From the NCBI RefSeq assembly GCF_009650435.1, contig NZ_VVIP01000022.1, positions 123,501-187,500 of the forward strand: 64,000 nt of DNA, written 5' to 3'. Below are positions 17,692 to 27,221 of this stretch, in pieces. The DNA is from Foetidibacter luteolus (GTDB lineage: Bacteria > Bacteroidota > Bacteroidia > Chitinophagales > Chitinophagaceae). Below the pieces are notes generated by a model. The model did not search any database and had not been told where the DNA came from. It worked only from the letters and a program-made list of their open reading frames with translations. Position 1 is the stretch's first letter, and each line of letters begins with the position of its first letter. A program made the translations under genes and the position numbers.

Positions 17692-19398
17692 ATGAAAATA
17701 ACTTCATTAGACAAAGAGATAAGAAAAATTTTTGAGACAGGCTACTACCACATACCCCGTTTCCAAAGGCCTTATTCATGGGAAAAAGAACAAGTTTCAG
17801 AATTCTGGCATGACACAGTTCTAGAAAGTGAAACAGACTATTTTATTGGTTCTATCGTGGTTTACAAAAAAAGTGATGAGCTTTTTGGTATTGTTGATGG
17901 ACAACAACGTCTGACGACTATTACAATGCTTTTATGTGCAATAAGAGATTATTATTCTGCTGAAGGGTTTGAAAATCTTGCAAAGGGAGTACATATTCTA
18001 ATTGAAAAAAAGGACTTAAATAATGACCAACAATTTGTTCTACAAACTGAGACCTCCTATCCTTACTTTCAGGAGCATATTCAAAAATTTGATAAACCAG
18101 ATACAGAAACAAAATATGGTGTGGAAGAAGAGAATCTAAAAAAAGCCTACGACCTTATTAACAAGTTTATAAAACAAGAATTGGATTTAATTAAAGGTAA
18201 TAAGCAGCTAACAAAAGAAAACAAAAATCAATCTGTTCAAAAAAAACTTAATGAAATTAGGGACAAAATTCTAAAATTAAAGGTGATTTATGTAGAACTT
18301 GATAACGAAGATGACGCCTACGTAATCTTTGAAACTCTAAACACAAGAGGCAAAGATTTAAGCGTTGGCGACTTAATAAAAAATCATTTAACAAAAAACA
18401 TTAAAGCAGACAATAAGAACGTTGATATTCCGAAAGACAAATGGAAAACAATCAGAGACAACATTGACAGTACATCAAAGGACTTAGAAATTGACACATT
18501 TCTTTTGCATGTTTGGTTATCAAAATATGAATTCACAACAACAAAAACACTATTTAAAAAATTTAAAAAGAATATATCAAAAGCAGAAGCCAAAAAATTT
18601 TTAGATGGACTTGTTGCAGACAGTGTTACGTACAAAAATATTTTTGACACCGAAACTAAGAAATGGAATAGAAACGAACTGTCATTAAAAAACTCTCTTT
18701 CTATTCTTTACGGTTTTAACGTGACTCAGCAAACACCTATGGTATTGTCCATAATGAGGGAGTATAATGCAAAACGGTTAAAGTTTAAATTAGCTAAAGA
18801 AGCCCTTGAGGCTATTGAGCATTTTCACTACATTTTCACTGCTATTACTTCACAACGTTCTTCTGGCGGTGTAGCCTCAATGTATTCACAATATGCAAGG
18901 AAATTGTCAGAAGCAAAAGATGATGCTGGCAGACTTGCCATAATTAGAGAATTAAGGCAAAAAATGAAAGAGAGAATTCCAACTTATGATGAATTCTTGG
19001 CTGCTTTCAAAACGCTTGAGTTTACAAATGGCTACACAAAACAAAAAAGAATAATTCAATATACTATTTCAAAAATTGACAAATATTATAACAAAAGTGG
19101 TGTGGAGATAAATTATGATTCCATGACACTTGAACACTTACTTCCACAAAATCCGCCACATAAATTACCAGAGCACGATGATTTTTATGGAACTATTGGT
19201 AATTTACTTATGATTGATGAAAAAACAAATAACGCATTAGGCAATAAGACTTGGGCAGCCAAAAAAAATATTCTTGAAAAAACAAGTGTACATATTGACG
19301 ACATAATAAAAAAGGCTACAGACTGGACACCTAAAGAAATTGAAAAAAGAACAATTAGCTTGGCAAAAGTAGCCTACAACATCGTTTTCAAAATTTAG
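17692..19398 (+). CDS. DUF262/DUF1524 nuclease, GmrSD-like
   Basis: 568 aa. N-terminal DUF262 (ParB/Srx-like fold) with IPRFQRPYSW (residues 21-30) and DGQQRLTT (69-76), the nucleotide-binding and hydrolysis motifs. The C-terminal DUF1524 HNH nuclease has LEHLLPQNP at about 480 and GNLLMIDEKTNNALGNKTW at about 503. This is the single-chain arrangement of type IV GmrSD enzymes, which cut modified phage DNA; relatives include BrxU and SspE. A solitary gene, AT-rich, flanked by inverted repeats on both sides, consistent with a mobile defence gene. The target modification is unknown. Confidence 0.88.
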   Translation: MKITSLDKEIRKIFETGYYHIPRFQRPYSWEKEQVSEFWHDTVLESETDYFIGSIVVYKKSDELFGIVDGQQRLTTITMLLCAIRDYYSAEGFENLAKGVHILIEKKDLNNDQQFVLQTETSYPYFQEHIQKFDKPDTETKYGVEEENLKKAYDLINKFIKQELDLIKGNKQLTKENKNQSVQKKLNEIRDKILKLKVIYVELDNEDDAYVIFETLNTRGKDLSVGDLIKNHLTKNIKADNKNVDIPKDKWKTIRDNIDSTSKDLEIDTFLLHVWLSKYEFTTTKTLFKKFKKNISKAEAKKFLDGLVADSVTYKNIFDTETKKWNRNELSLKNSLSILYGFNVTQQTPMVLSIMREYNAKRLKFKLAKEALEAIEHFHYIFTAITSQRSSGGVASMYSQYARKLSEAKDDAGRLAIIRELRQKMKERIPTYDEFLAAFKTLEFTNGYTKQKRIIQYTISKIDKYYNKSGVEINYDSMTLEHLLPQNPPHKLPEHDDFYGTIGNLLMIDEKTNNALGNKTWAAKKNILEKTSVHIDDIIKKATDWTPKEIEKRTISLAKVAYNIVFKI

Positions 19399-19750
19399 AA
19401 ACATTAAAAGGCTACCTCTAACATTGCATTGGCGTATCCGGCGGGGGCGCCGAATATATTCTCAGCTTTTTGTTCGCTATTCCACTTTGGTTTCGGCAGA
19501 CGAATAATGCTGAGCAACAAAATAAACAATGAGCTTTCGTATCTTTAATCAGCAGCGGCACCAGGCAGAGGGAACACAGAATATCGCCACATCGCCAATG
19601 CTTCAACGTCAGACTGTGAGAAAACTAAAACAAACACGCTTAAAATCGTTTATATGAAATATGTTTCCTTCACGTATCCGAATATTTCAGAAGTAAAAGA
19701 TAGTTTTTTCACAAACTGACGTAACAGGCAATTTGCAGACAACTTATACT
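19399..19750. repeat. gene-free stretch with 190-bp imperfect inverted repeat (cassette-boundary type 1)
   Basis: Left end aacattgcattggcg (19420-19434) pairs with cgccaatgcttcaacgt (19593-19609): a 9-bp perfect core gcattggcg with gapped extension. Inner parts also pair loosely (gccgaatatattct with agaatatcgcc). The ends resemble those of the preceding boundary and of the one at 27780-27876. The remaining 140 bp before the next ATG hold no recognisable gene. Confidence 0.55.
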
Positions 19751-20731
19751 ATGCAAAAATTTAGAAATATTCAGCAGGAACTTATTGACAGAATTAAATT
19801 AGCCAAATCGTCCATAAAGATTGCAGTTACATGGTTTACAAATCACGACCTGTTTGATGAACTTTTAGCAAAGTTGGTTAACGACAAGATTTCTGTTTAT
19901 TTAATTGTACTGAATGACAGAATAAACAATAAAAGAGAGGGGTGCGATTTTCAATCATTTATTAATAACAGCGGACAATTTTATTATTGCGATGTCAATT
20001 CAATGGTTCACCACAAATTTTGTATAATAGACGATAGTTTGGTAATTACAGGCTCGTACAATTGGACATATTATGCTGAGAATAGAAACTGGGAGAACAT
20101 TGTGGTAATTGAAGACAGTTCGATGGTGGCGGGCTACGTTGAGGAATTCGATAAAATTAAAAGTGCACATAAAATTGTTAAGACAATATCAAACGCTGCC
20201 AATAAATCTATCAGAATTGATGAAAACGATTATTTGAAATCTGATTACTTGTATCAAGCGGCTGGTGAAAGAAAAAAAGGAAATGACTTAGAAGCAGCTA
20301 AAATTTATACTGAACTGCTGAGAATTGACGACAAACAAGGAAATGTAATAAAGGAAAGAACTGAAATACTTAATAAAATAAATAATCAAAAATTTGAAGT
20401 TAGTCCTTTTGAAATTGGAATACTCTTTCAAAACGGTTATTCTACTGTTATACCTGCATTTGTTCCATTACCATTTTCGACAACAAAGGGCGGACGTACA
20501 ACTATTGAAGAGCAAAAATCAATTTCAATTACTATTCAAAAATTTGACATAACTTATAAGACAATACTTGAGCTTTCACTGCAGAATATCGCACCAAGTC
20601 CAATGGGGACAAATAAAGTTGACCACCAATTGACCTTGGAGCAGAATGGATTATTGACAGTTGAGTGTAAAGAAATAGGTGGGTTTAATCGAATAGACAA
20701 AAAATGGATTAACATCAAAAACTGCCTGTAA
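19751..20731 (+). CDS. phospholipase D-like protein with apparent Hsp70 substrate-binding domain
   Basis: 326 aa from ATG 19751 (a TTG six codons upstream is possible). Residues 5-130 are a single PLD-like domain with one HKD motif (HHKFCIID, H87-x-K89-x4-D94, then GSYNWT), as in dimeric PLD-family nucleases such as Nuc or BfiI. About 165-205 resembles one TPR hairpin (AAGERKKGNDLEAAKIYTEL). About 215-326 matches the beta-sandwich substrate-binding domain of DnaK/Hsp70: IPAFVPLPFSTTKG, IAPSPMGTNKVDHQLTLEQN and GLLTVECKEIGG align with IP.NT.IP, I.PAPRG.P.IEVTFDID and GIL.V.AKD.G. No Hsp70 ATPase part is present. It may be a nuclease whose activity is set by peptide or chaperone binding; function is inferred. 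Confidence 0.75.
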   Translation: MQKFRNIQQELIDRIKLAKSSIKIAVTWFTNHDLFDELLAKLVNDKISVYLIVLNDRINNKREGCDFQSFINNSGQFYYCDVNSMVHHKFCIIDDSLVITGSYNWTYYAENRNWENIVVIEDSSMVAGYVEEFDKIKSAHKIVKTISNAANKSIRIDENDYLKSDYLYQAAGERKKGNDLEAAKIYTELLRIDDKQGNVIKERTEILNKINNQKFEVSPFEIGILFQNGYSTVIPAFVPLPFSTTKGGRTTIEEQKSISITIQKFDITYKTILELSLQNIAPSPMGTNKVDHQLTLEQNGLLTVECKEIGGFNRIDKKWINIKNCL

Positions 20732-20786
20732 CATATAGGGCTTAAACGAAGCGGAGCGCAGCGGAGGTTCGATTTAAGCCTATGTT
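20730..20786. repeat. 56-bp palindrome (cassette-boundary type 2)
   Basis: Begins in the stop codon of the PLD-like gene. aacatatagggcttaaac (20730-20747) pairs with gatttaagcctatgtt (20771-20786), with a GC-rich centre. A decayed relative lies after the NTF2-like gene (24087-24133), and the left end acatatagggctt recurs after the DinB gene (26544-26556). Confidence 0.6.
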
Positions 20787-21409
20787 GACTGAAGCTAGGG
20801 CAGCCGTGCAAATTAGCTATGGATTTTGAATGAAGCGAATGCCTGCATTGTAAAGATGCTGACGGGTTTACCGGGTTTTTAATTTCAGCATTATCTTCTT
20901 CCCCGCGAAATGTCCCCCCGAAGCCCTTCTCCACAACAGTCCCCGGTACGGGACTTTGCGGCAGGGATGAGTAGAATAGCCAATTAATACCACTCACCTA
21001 CCTGGGCTAAAAAGCCGCCCAAAGAACAAAGTGCAGAAGAGTGCGATCCCGAATCGTTCCTCTCGGGACAGACTACACGAAAGCCCCACTATTGTTCCTA
21101 CTGCCGGGCCCATAAAAATCTCTCCCACAAATTGCCAACGGGCAATATTTTCTTCCCACAAGCATCCCCCCAAAACCCGCCGCTGCGCCGGCTTAGGATA
21201 ATAGTGCGGCCAGCCGCCTATCATTCTCAGCAAAGACAAAATGAACAAGGCCCATCAACAAGAGATAATATCAACTGCATTAACTTTATCCGGCAGCGGT
21301 TTGGCTTACCCATTACAGAACATCAGTGCGGCAGGAACGCTGGTTGTTGGCTGCAATTTGTTTAGGCCAGTAAGAAAAACATTTCATACAAAAGGTGTAT
21401 ATATAAATT
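20787..21409. repeat. gene-free stretch with a long family B element
   Basis: About 20925-21113 is a long family B copy shared with 29155-29335 (gggactttgcggcagggatg ... taaaaagccgcccaaagaac ... gccgggcccataaa). It is followed by cassette-like debris (cagaacatcagtgcggcagg, about 21317-21336). Open frames at 21132-21365 and 21241-21465 lie in this material and look spurious. Confidence 0.55.
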
Positions 21410-22426
21410 ATGAGTTTGTACCGTACAAACATGTTGGCGGCTTTGCTTGTGCTTCTATTGAATAGTGGCTTAAAGGCGCAGGTGAGGCAGGGAAGTTATA
21501 CCGACTACCATGTACATTTACAGGATTCTGCTACCGTGCAATTAGGTTTTAGTATGTTAAAAGCCTTTGGGCAAGCCCCAACCAAAACAGATTCGCTTAT
21601 ACTTAACGCGGATACGCTTATTGAGCGATTGAACCGTGCAAAATTTAATAAGGCCTGGATATTATCCAACGCCTATTGGTATGGCTCTCCCTTTACACCG
21701 GTTGAAAATGAATATGAAGAGGTAAAAAAGCAGAATGACTGGACCGCCGCACAAGCGGCACGCTATGCTGACAGGTTGGCCGCTTTTATGAGCGTTAACC
21801 CTTTGAAACCCTATGCCCTAAAAGAAATTGAACGCTGCGCTGACAGCAAACATTTTACCGGGCTTAAACTTCATTTTGCCAACAGTAAGGTTAATCTTTT
21901 TGATAAGGCCCATGTTTCACAGCTTCAAAAAGTTTTTGCCCTGGCAAACGAAAATCGTTTGGTATTATTTATTCATTTCAGGAATGCGCAAGACTGGAAT
22001 GGAAAGACCAATGCCGAAATATTTGTGAAGCATTTGGCTGCGTTTGCGAAAGAAACAAAAATAGTAATTGCCCACTTGGGCGGGTGGGGAAACTATGATA
22101 AGCCCACGGATGAAGCACTTAAAGTGATGGTGACTTATATGCATAAAAATGGTGCCGGCGGTAACAATCTATATTTTGATTTGAGCGCTGTGTTACCTGC
22201 TAATGCAAATGAGGGGCGCCAACCCGCTGAAGGCAAAGGAAGCTGGAATGCGGCAGCAGCTTTACCTAAACGAATCGGGCAAATTGGCTTAGACCATATT
22301 CTTTTTGGCACAGATTGGCCCCTGATTGACATTGATCCATATACCAGGTTATTGGAATCAGCACTGGGAACCCCAATTGTTCGGGAAATATTAAGAAATA
22401 CAGTACCCGTAGATGCGGGTAAGTAA
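21410..22426 (+). CDS. secreted amidohydrolase-family protein
   Basis: 338 aa with a signal peptide (MSLYRTNMLAALLVLLLNSG, cleavage near LKAQ). The mature part is an amidohydrolase-2 type TIM barrel: YTDYHVHLQ at the first strand (metal-binding HxH), LKLHF and LFIHFR in the middle, IVIAHLGGWG and the terminal ILFGTDWPLID with the catalytic aspartate. Such enzymes hydrolyse or decarboxylate small amide, lactone or aromatic substrates; the substrate here is unknown. Solitary gene in the accessory region. Confidence 0.85.
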   Translation: MSLYRTNMLAALLVLLLNSGLKAQVRQGSYTDYHVHLQDSATVQLGFSMLKAFGQAPTKTDSLILNADTLIERLNRAKFNKAWILSNAYWYGSPFTPVENEYEEVKKQNDWTAAQAARYADRLAAFMSVNPLKPYALKEIERCADSKHFTGLKLHFANSKVNLFDKAHVSQLQKVFALANENRLVLFIHFRNAQDWNGKTNAEIFVKHLAAFAKETKIVIAHLGGWGNYDKPTDEALKVMVTYMHKNGAGGNNLYFDLSAVLPANANEGRQPAEGKGSWNAAAALPKRIGQIGLDHILFGTDWPLIDIDPYTRLLESALGTPIVREILRNTVPVDAGK

Positions 22427-22780
22427 CCACCAGCTTGTATTGCTTGATTACTTTAATCATTGGCGTTACCAGTTTTTCCTTATCAGCAAAGTATTTATCC
22501 GAAGCCCTTGTTAACAACAGCCTCCGGTATCTGCCCGGGCTAAAAAGCCGCCCAAAGAACAAAGCGCAGAAGAGTGCGACGCAAGTAAAGCCTCATAGTA
22601 GTTCCTCCTGCCGGGCCCATAAAATCTCTCTCACATATTGCCAGTGGCTATAGAATATTACATCATCTTCATAACTTTATTCAGCAACGGTTTGGGCTAA
22701 GAATGGCAGCGTACCAGCACGGAAGAAAGCCTGGCCGTTATGTACAACAAACCTTGACAGTTGAACCTAATTTGAGTTTT
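22427..22780. repeat. gene-free stretch with family B element
   Basis: About 22498-22622 is a family B copy (ccgaagcccttgttaacaac ... aaaaagccgcccaaagaac ... gtgcgacgcaagtaaagcc ... gccgggcccataaaa). After it, ttcagcaacggtttgggct (about 22680-22698) and agcctggccgttatg (about 22729-22743) look like worn inverted arms of a boundary element. The open frame from 22703 merely extends the next gene. Confidence 0.5.
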
Positions 22781-23563
22781 ATGGCCTGTAAAAACAGGAC
22801 AATATTGTTGCTGCTGATGGTTTTTGCCTTCTTGTTCTGTAACGCACAGGTGGCCAAGAACAAAAAGACCATCCTTTTTATAGGGGCACATCCGGATGAT
22901 GAGACAGCCATCAGCGAAGTGCTGTATAAGTACACGAGGATGGGCAATAAGGTGTTTGTTATAATAGCGACAGATGGGAAGGATGGTACAAGAGTTACAA
23001 AAATTCCTGCCGGAGATTCACTGGGTGCATTAAGGAGGAAAGAGTCAATTTGTGGCTGCCAGGTGCTTGGTGCGGAGCCCCCTATATTTTTGGGTATAGA
23101 AAGGTTGGACACAAAAATTGGAACGGGAAAATATTTTAAGGAGCATCAAAGGTTCATGGATTCATTGCGGACAAGAATACCGTTAATCAAACCTGATTTA
23201 ATTATTACGGCCGGTCCCGATGGTGATACGCACCATTCAGAGCATATTGTTACCGGTGCCACTGTAACTGAATTGCTTCTTGCCGAAGACTGGGTAGATA
23301 AGTATCCGTTGTATCATTTTGCATGGACAAAAGAGGTAGCCTCTGTGGACCCCGGGAGTTTAATGGACGCGAAATACTGTAACGTAATTGTAAACTTTAC
23401 CCTGGAAGACAAAAAGAAGGCGATAGAAGCAATAAATTGCTATGTAACACAATACACTGCGGAAGAATTAAAATCGGAGGCTGAGAACAAGTTGAAAGAC
23501 CCTGCCCACAGCATTTGTTTCAGGCAATTTGTTGTGAAGACGGGATTGAAAGACGATTTGTGA
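22781..23563 (+). CDS. secreted PIG-L family deacetylase
   Basis: 260 aa from ATG 22781; the 26 upstream in-frame residues lie in repeat debris and would spoil the signal peptide (MACKNRTILLLLMVFAFLF, cleavage near CNAQ). LmbE/PIG-L fold: zinc motif GAHPDDE at about 35-41, then LGALRRKE, and HHSEH (about 152-156) as the third zinc ligand region. Enzymes of this family remove N-acetyl groups from GlcNAc-containing molecules. The substrate is unknown; periplasmic or extracellular location is predicted. Confidence 0.88.
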   Translation: MACKNRTILLLLMVFAFLFCNAQVAKNKKTILFIGAHPDDETAISEVLYKYTRMGNKVFVIIATDGKDGTRVTKIPAGDSLGALRRKESICGCQVLGAEPPIFLGIERLDTKIGTGKYFKEHQRFMDSLRTRIPLIKPDLIITAGPDGDTHHSEHIVTGATVTELLLAEDWVDKYPLYHFAWTKEVASVDPGSLMDAKYCNVIVNFTLEDKKKAIEAINCYVTQYTAEELKSEAENKLKDPAHSICFRQFVVKTGLKDDL

Positions 23564-23676
23564 CGGTTGGTGAGTTAGCCATTACTTTGATATTAGTGGT
23601 AATAAAGTAACTCCTAATGCGTAAGCAGACAGGAACTATATATTGACAATTAAAATTTTAATGCACTATTTAATTT

Positions 23677-24042
23677 ATGGCAACAACAGCGAAACTATTG
23701 GAAGACAGTTTACTTGTAATTTGGAATGACAGAAACGCAGACAATCGTTTGGAAGCAATGCAGAGAATTTATTCACCGGACATTCATTTTTTTGAAGGTA
23801 ATTCAACCGAAGCAATTGTTGGGTACAAAGCGATAAACGAACTTATATCAAAGCTGCAGACGGAATGGCCTGTTGAATTTGAATTTGAATTGAACAAACC
23901 TTCCCAGGTAAACCACACGACACAGATTATTTCGTGGAATCTTGGACCAAAAGGGGTTGAACCAGTCGCGACAGGAATGGACGTTGCCATCATTGAGAAT
24001 GACTTGATAAAATCACTCTATCTATTTTTGGACGGTAAATAA
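23677..24042 (+). CDS. NTF2-like (SnoaL-type) protein
   Basis: 121 aa, soluble. The order is an N-terminal helix pair (LEDSLLVIWNDRNADNRLEA), IYSPDIHFFEGN, a helix with GYKAINELISKL, then beta strands ending AIIENDLIKSLYLFLDGK. This is the cone-shaped NTF2/SnoaL fold, used by isomerases, cyclases and many small ligand-binding proteins. No catalytic identity can be assigned. It is a solitary gene; the 113 bp upstream contain a small inverted repeat ttactttgat/aataaagtaa (about 23583-23611). Confidence 0.75.
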   Translation: MATTAKLLEDSLLVIWNDRNADNRLEAMQRIYSPDIHFFEGNSTEAIVGYKAINELISKLQTEWPVEFEFELNKPSQVNHTTQIISWNLGPKGVEPVATGMDVAIIENDLIKSLYLFLDGK

Positions 24043-24307
24043 AAGGCAGTAAAAGCAGGTTAAAAAACGCAGTACCCCAAACAGATAAACGAAGCGCAGG
24101 GGAGGTTTGGTTTAAGCCTGTGCTGACTGAGGTTTTCTTTGTCGTAAAGTGTTAACCCAAAGCCCTTCGCCGTAACAGGAGTAACTGGTACAAACAGCAA
24201 AGGCGCAAGTGCTTTGCTACTTATATTTGCGGCAGACTGGGCACTGAATACCGCAACATCACTAAGCCCCCCCCAGTGGCCGGGAATTTACAAGTACTTT
24301 AAACGAA
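24043..24307. repeat. intergenic stretch with decayed type 2 boundary palindrome
   Basis: 24087-24133 (aaacgaagcgcaggggaggt ... ggtttaagcctgtgctgact) matches the palindrome after the PLD-like gene over most of its length. About 24158-24185 (aaagcccttcgccgtaacag) resembles the start of the family B copies at 20925 and 22498. Confidence 0.5.
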
Positions 24308-25324
24308 TTGCAATTAATGATAAAATATCTTATTCATTTTGTTCCTTTTTTCCTTGCTATATGCTCGTTTGGACAAAATAAGTATATACGATCTAAGGAA
24401 GGACGTGAAATCTTGCAAAGGAGCCAATACATTATCAAGTGCGTTAAATCAATGAACAAAGACAGGACGGATCAAACAGCAGTTTCAATTTGTGAATGCA
24501 GGGCAAACAAGCTCGATAGACACTTTTCGAACAAACAGGTTAAAAAATATACAACTAATGATTTCATTGATTTAGCTGGCCTGATAACTGAGGATGATTC
24601 TTTAAAACAGGCAATGGATTCATGTTATATAAATTCAGGACAAACAATTTTATTGCAAGCTGAAGGGTTCGGAGAAGAGTTTATTTCAAATTGTACAAAA
24701 AGTATTCGATCCAATTCCGAAAAAACATTAGACATCAAAAGAGTGGAAAGCTTTTGTAATTGCCAACTTAACATGGTTAAATCAAAGAAACTAAGCGATT
24801 CAGAAATGGAAACGCTTAATAATCCCAATTCTCTGCTGTTTTATGAAATGATCAGTAATTGTGGTGATCCTTTTTCCACAAGAAAATCTATGGAAAATAA
24901 CTGGACCAGTGATATGGAAAAAGATATACAAGGGCCAACCTCTGATACCATAAAGGTGCTGACTATTAATGGTATGACATATTTAAAAGTAAAAATTGGA
25001 AGCCAGGTTCAAATCTGGCTTTTTGATACAGGCGCATCTGATTTATTAATAAATAAAGACATCGAAACCATATTGAAGAATGAAAATGTTATTCAAGATA
25101 AAAATTATTTAGGTATTGGCGAATATGAAATGGCTAATGGTATGATAGATACATGCCGAAGGTATTAAATTGACAACCTTAAAATAGGAAAGTTCTCAAT
25201 TAATAACATAACTGTTGCGATAACAGAAAAAGGGAGGCGAATAATTGTTGGGAAAACATTGCTAAACAAATTCAGCAACTGGATATTAAATAATCAAAAC
25301 AATACTTTAATTCTATCAAGATAG
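24308..25324 (+). pseudogene. secreted retropepsin-like aspartyl protease, interrupted by one in-frame stop
   Basis: The open frame ends at TAA 25166-25168 after 286 aa, but the same frame continues without shift to TAG 25322-25324, reading IDNLKIGKFSINNITVAI and RRIIVGKTLLNKFSNWIL, a plausible protease C-terminus. So a single nonsense codon splits a 338-residue gene. The N-terminus has a signal peptide (LIHFVPFFLAICSFGQ), then a cysteine-containing helical region (about 40-210) and the start of a retropepsin domain with WLFDTGASDLLI, where DTGA is the catalytic motif. Without the last 51 residues the fold would lack its final strands, so the product is probably inactive unless the stop is read through. 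Confidence 0.75.
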
Positions 25325-25910
25325 AAAATGTTTATTTCTTGTCCGCAAAGTGCCCACCTTGTAAGCCTTTCCCAGAAGGTCTTGGATGGGCGGGATTATA
25401 TAATCATTGCCCTACCCGGGCTAAAAGCCGCCCAAAGAACAAAGCGCAAACGAGTGCGATCCCGAATCGTTCCTCTCGGGACTTTCCCGAATCGTTCCTC
25501 TCGGGACAGGCTACACTAAAGCCCCATTGTTGTTCCTCCTGCCGGGCCCATAAATATCTCTCCTACAGATTGCCGGCGGGCAATATTTTCTTCTTACGAA
25601 GCATCCACCTACAACCCGCTGGTTCGTGCTATGAATCACAGAATATCAGCATAGCAGAAATTGTTTAAAAACATCCAGGCTTGATAGTGTAGAAAACAGG
25701 AATTGTAAACTGATTTGATACAGCAATTTTAAAAAAACTGAATTAGGAAACGACTGCCGTTAACAACAGTTTTGCTAAAGTTGGGCTGAAACAATAAATT
25801 TAAACTGTAAATCGCTAATCGGGTTTTGTAAATAGGTTAAACAAACGAGCAATGAAGCCCAACCTTTGCAAAGCCGGAAGACATTAGGCGTAAATCTTGA
25901 ATCTTCTGGT
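25325..25910. repeat. gene-free stretch with family B element and 100-bp inverted repeat
   Basis: About 25350-25552 is a family B copy with an internal duplication (cccgaatcgttcctctcggg twice, about 25461-25480 and 25486-25505). 25769-25787 (gttttgctaaagttgggct) pairs with 25856-25874 (agcccaacctttgcaaagc), 16 of 19 positions, with outer ends gttaacaac and acattaggcg. This type 1 boundary element ends about 25 bp before the DinB start. Confidence 0.6.
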
Positions 25911-26534
25911 ATGAAAAAATATTTATTGTTCGTAGTTGTCTTGGGAATAACTCAAATGAATTTCGGACAGCCTTTACGGGAATGGACTGAGTCTGACCGT
26001 GACACAATAACTACACTCGTTACAAACAGCAAACTGGAACTCATTAGAGCTATAAAGGGGCTTTCTGAAAAACAGTTAAATTTTAAGCCGGCAGATACAA
26101 GCTGGTCAATCAAAGGTGTAGTTGAACATCTTGCAAGCTACGCAGAGTATTACTATTGGGAACTTATAACAGTTACGAGAATGCCGCTTCCCCAGTATTT
26201 GGACTCTATCAGGTGTCCTGACCAACATTTTATGTCTTTGGCAGACAGCCCTGAAAAACATGTAGCGTCTCAATTATTCATACCAAGGGATAAATATGGA
26301 GATTTTGAGAATACTCTAAAGCAGTACACTATTTTCAATGACATTTTGATTGCATTCATTAAAAATAACAAGCAAAACCTTAGGGAATATTTCTCTGTCA
26401 GGCCAGCCAAGGGCGTGTTTGATTGCAGGTGGAGAGATGCTCACCAGGTCATAATTGTGGAGGCGGCGCATGTTTACAGACATTTGAAACAAATTGAACG
26501 AATTAAAAGCCATCAAAATTTTCCAACAGAATAA
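25911..26534 (+). CDS. secreted DinB-family protein
   Basis: 207 aa from ATG 25911 with a signal peptide (MKKYLLFVVVLGITQMNFGQ); the frame opens at 25866 in repeat DNA. DinB/YfiT four-helix bundle: helix 1 (ITTLVTNSKLELIRAIKGLS), LNFKPADTSWSIKGVVEHLA with the first metal-binding histidine, then DAHQVIIVEAAHVYRHLKQI with the H-x3-H pair of helix 4. Such proteins are often metal-dependent thiol transferases, but most Bacteroidota members have no known role. Confidence 0.82.
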   Translation: MKKYLLFVVVLGITQMNFGQPLREWTESDRDTITTLVTNSKLELIRAIKGLSEKQLNFKPADTSWSIKGVVEHLASYAEYYYWELITVTRMPLPQYLDSIRCPDQHFMSLADSPEKHVASQLFIPRDKYGDFENTLKQYTIFNDILIAFIKNNKQNLREYFSVRPAKGVFDCRWRDAHQVIIVEAAHVYRHLKQIERIKSHQNFPTE

Positions 26535-26762
26535 CTACGGCTGACATATAGGGCTTGAAGTATCCACCCGAAGCTCGTCGCTACGCCGGCTAATTAAGAG
26601 ATCCGTGCTATCATCTTCAGTAAACACTGAACGAATAAAGCCAGGCTATAGAATAGAGAACATCAGTACTGCAGAAAGTCTGGCCGTCGGCAGTCGGCTT
26701 ACAGCAACAACCTACCGGCAAAAAACAAGTGCAGATTTTAACTGTAAACCAATACAATAGAT
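26535..26762. repeat. intergenic boundary debris
   Basis: acatatagggcttgaag (26544-26560) repeats the left end of the type 2 palindrome seen at 20731. About 26660-26700 (gagaacatcagtactgcaga ... gtctggccgtcgg) matches similar debris at 21317 and 22729. No gene is supported. Confidence 0.45.
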
Positions 26763-27221
26763 ATGAAAAAGCTACAATTTAAAAAAGAGATAAACGCTAC
26801 ATCTCAAAAAGTTTATGAAACGATGTTGGGCTTGAAAGACAAAAGCACCTATGAGCATTGGACATCGGCATTTAACCCTACTTCCACTTACGAAGGAAGT
26901 TGGGAAAAAGGAAACAAAATTCATTTTGTTGGCGTAGATGAAAACGGGAAAAAGGCCGGGATGGCTTCTGAAATTGAAGAAAACCAACCTGCCCAATTTG
27001 TATCCATACGGCATTACGGCTTTTTGGATGGGGATACTGAAATAACAACGGGCGAACAGGTTGAAAAATGGGCAGGCGGGCACGAAAATTATTCCTACCA
27101 GGAAAGCAATGGCATAACAACTGTAACGGTAGATATTGACACGATAGACGAATACATAGATTATTTCAACAACACTTACCCGGCAGCATTGGACAAACTA
27201 AAAGAGATTTCTGAGCAGTAA
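26763..27221 (+). CDS. SRPBCC (START-like) domain protein
   Basis: 152 aa. Single START/AHSA1-like helix-grip domain: MKKLQFKKEINATSQKVYET at the N-terminus, TSAFNPTSTYEGSWEKGNKI in the middle and TVDIDTIDEYIDYFNNTYPA leading into the long C-terminal helix. Proteins of this fold bind hydrophobic ligands; no specific role can be given. Soluble and solitary, it sits 111 bp before a VOC protein. Confidence 0.82.
   Translation: MKKLQFKKEINATSQKVYETMLGLKDKSTYEHWTSAFNPTSTYEGSWEKGNKIHFVGVDENGKKAGMASEIEENQPAQFVSIRHYGFLDGDTEITTGEQVEKWAGGHENYSYQESNGITTVTVDIDTIDEYIDYFNNTYPAALDKLKEISEQ

Noticed and set aside
21132..21465. Small genes of 74-77 codons upstream of the amidohydrolase
   Set aside because: They lie in repeat and boundary debris and resemble nothing; no start or stop signals support them.
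25150..25170. Frameshift in the retropepsin-like gene
   Set aside because: The downstream protein is in the same frame; the lesion is a single stop codon.
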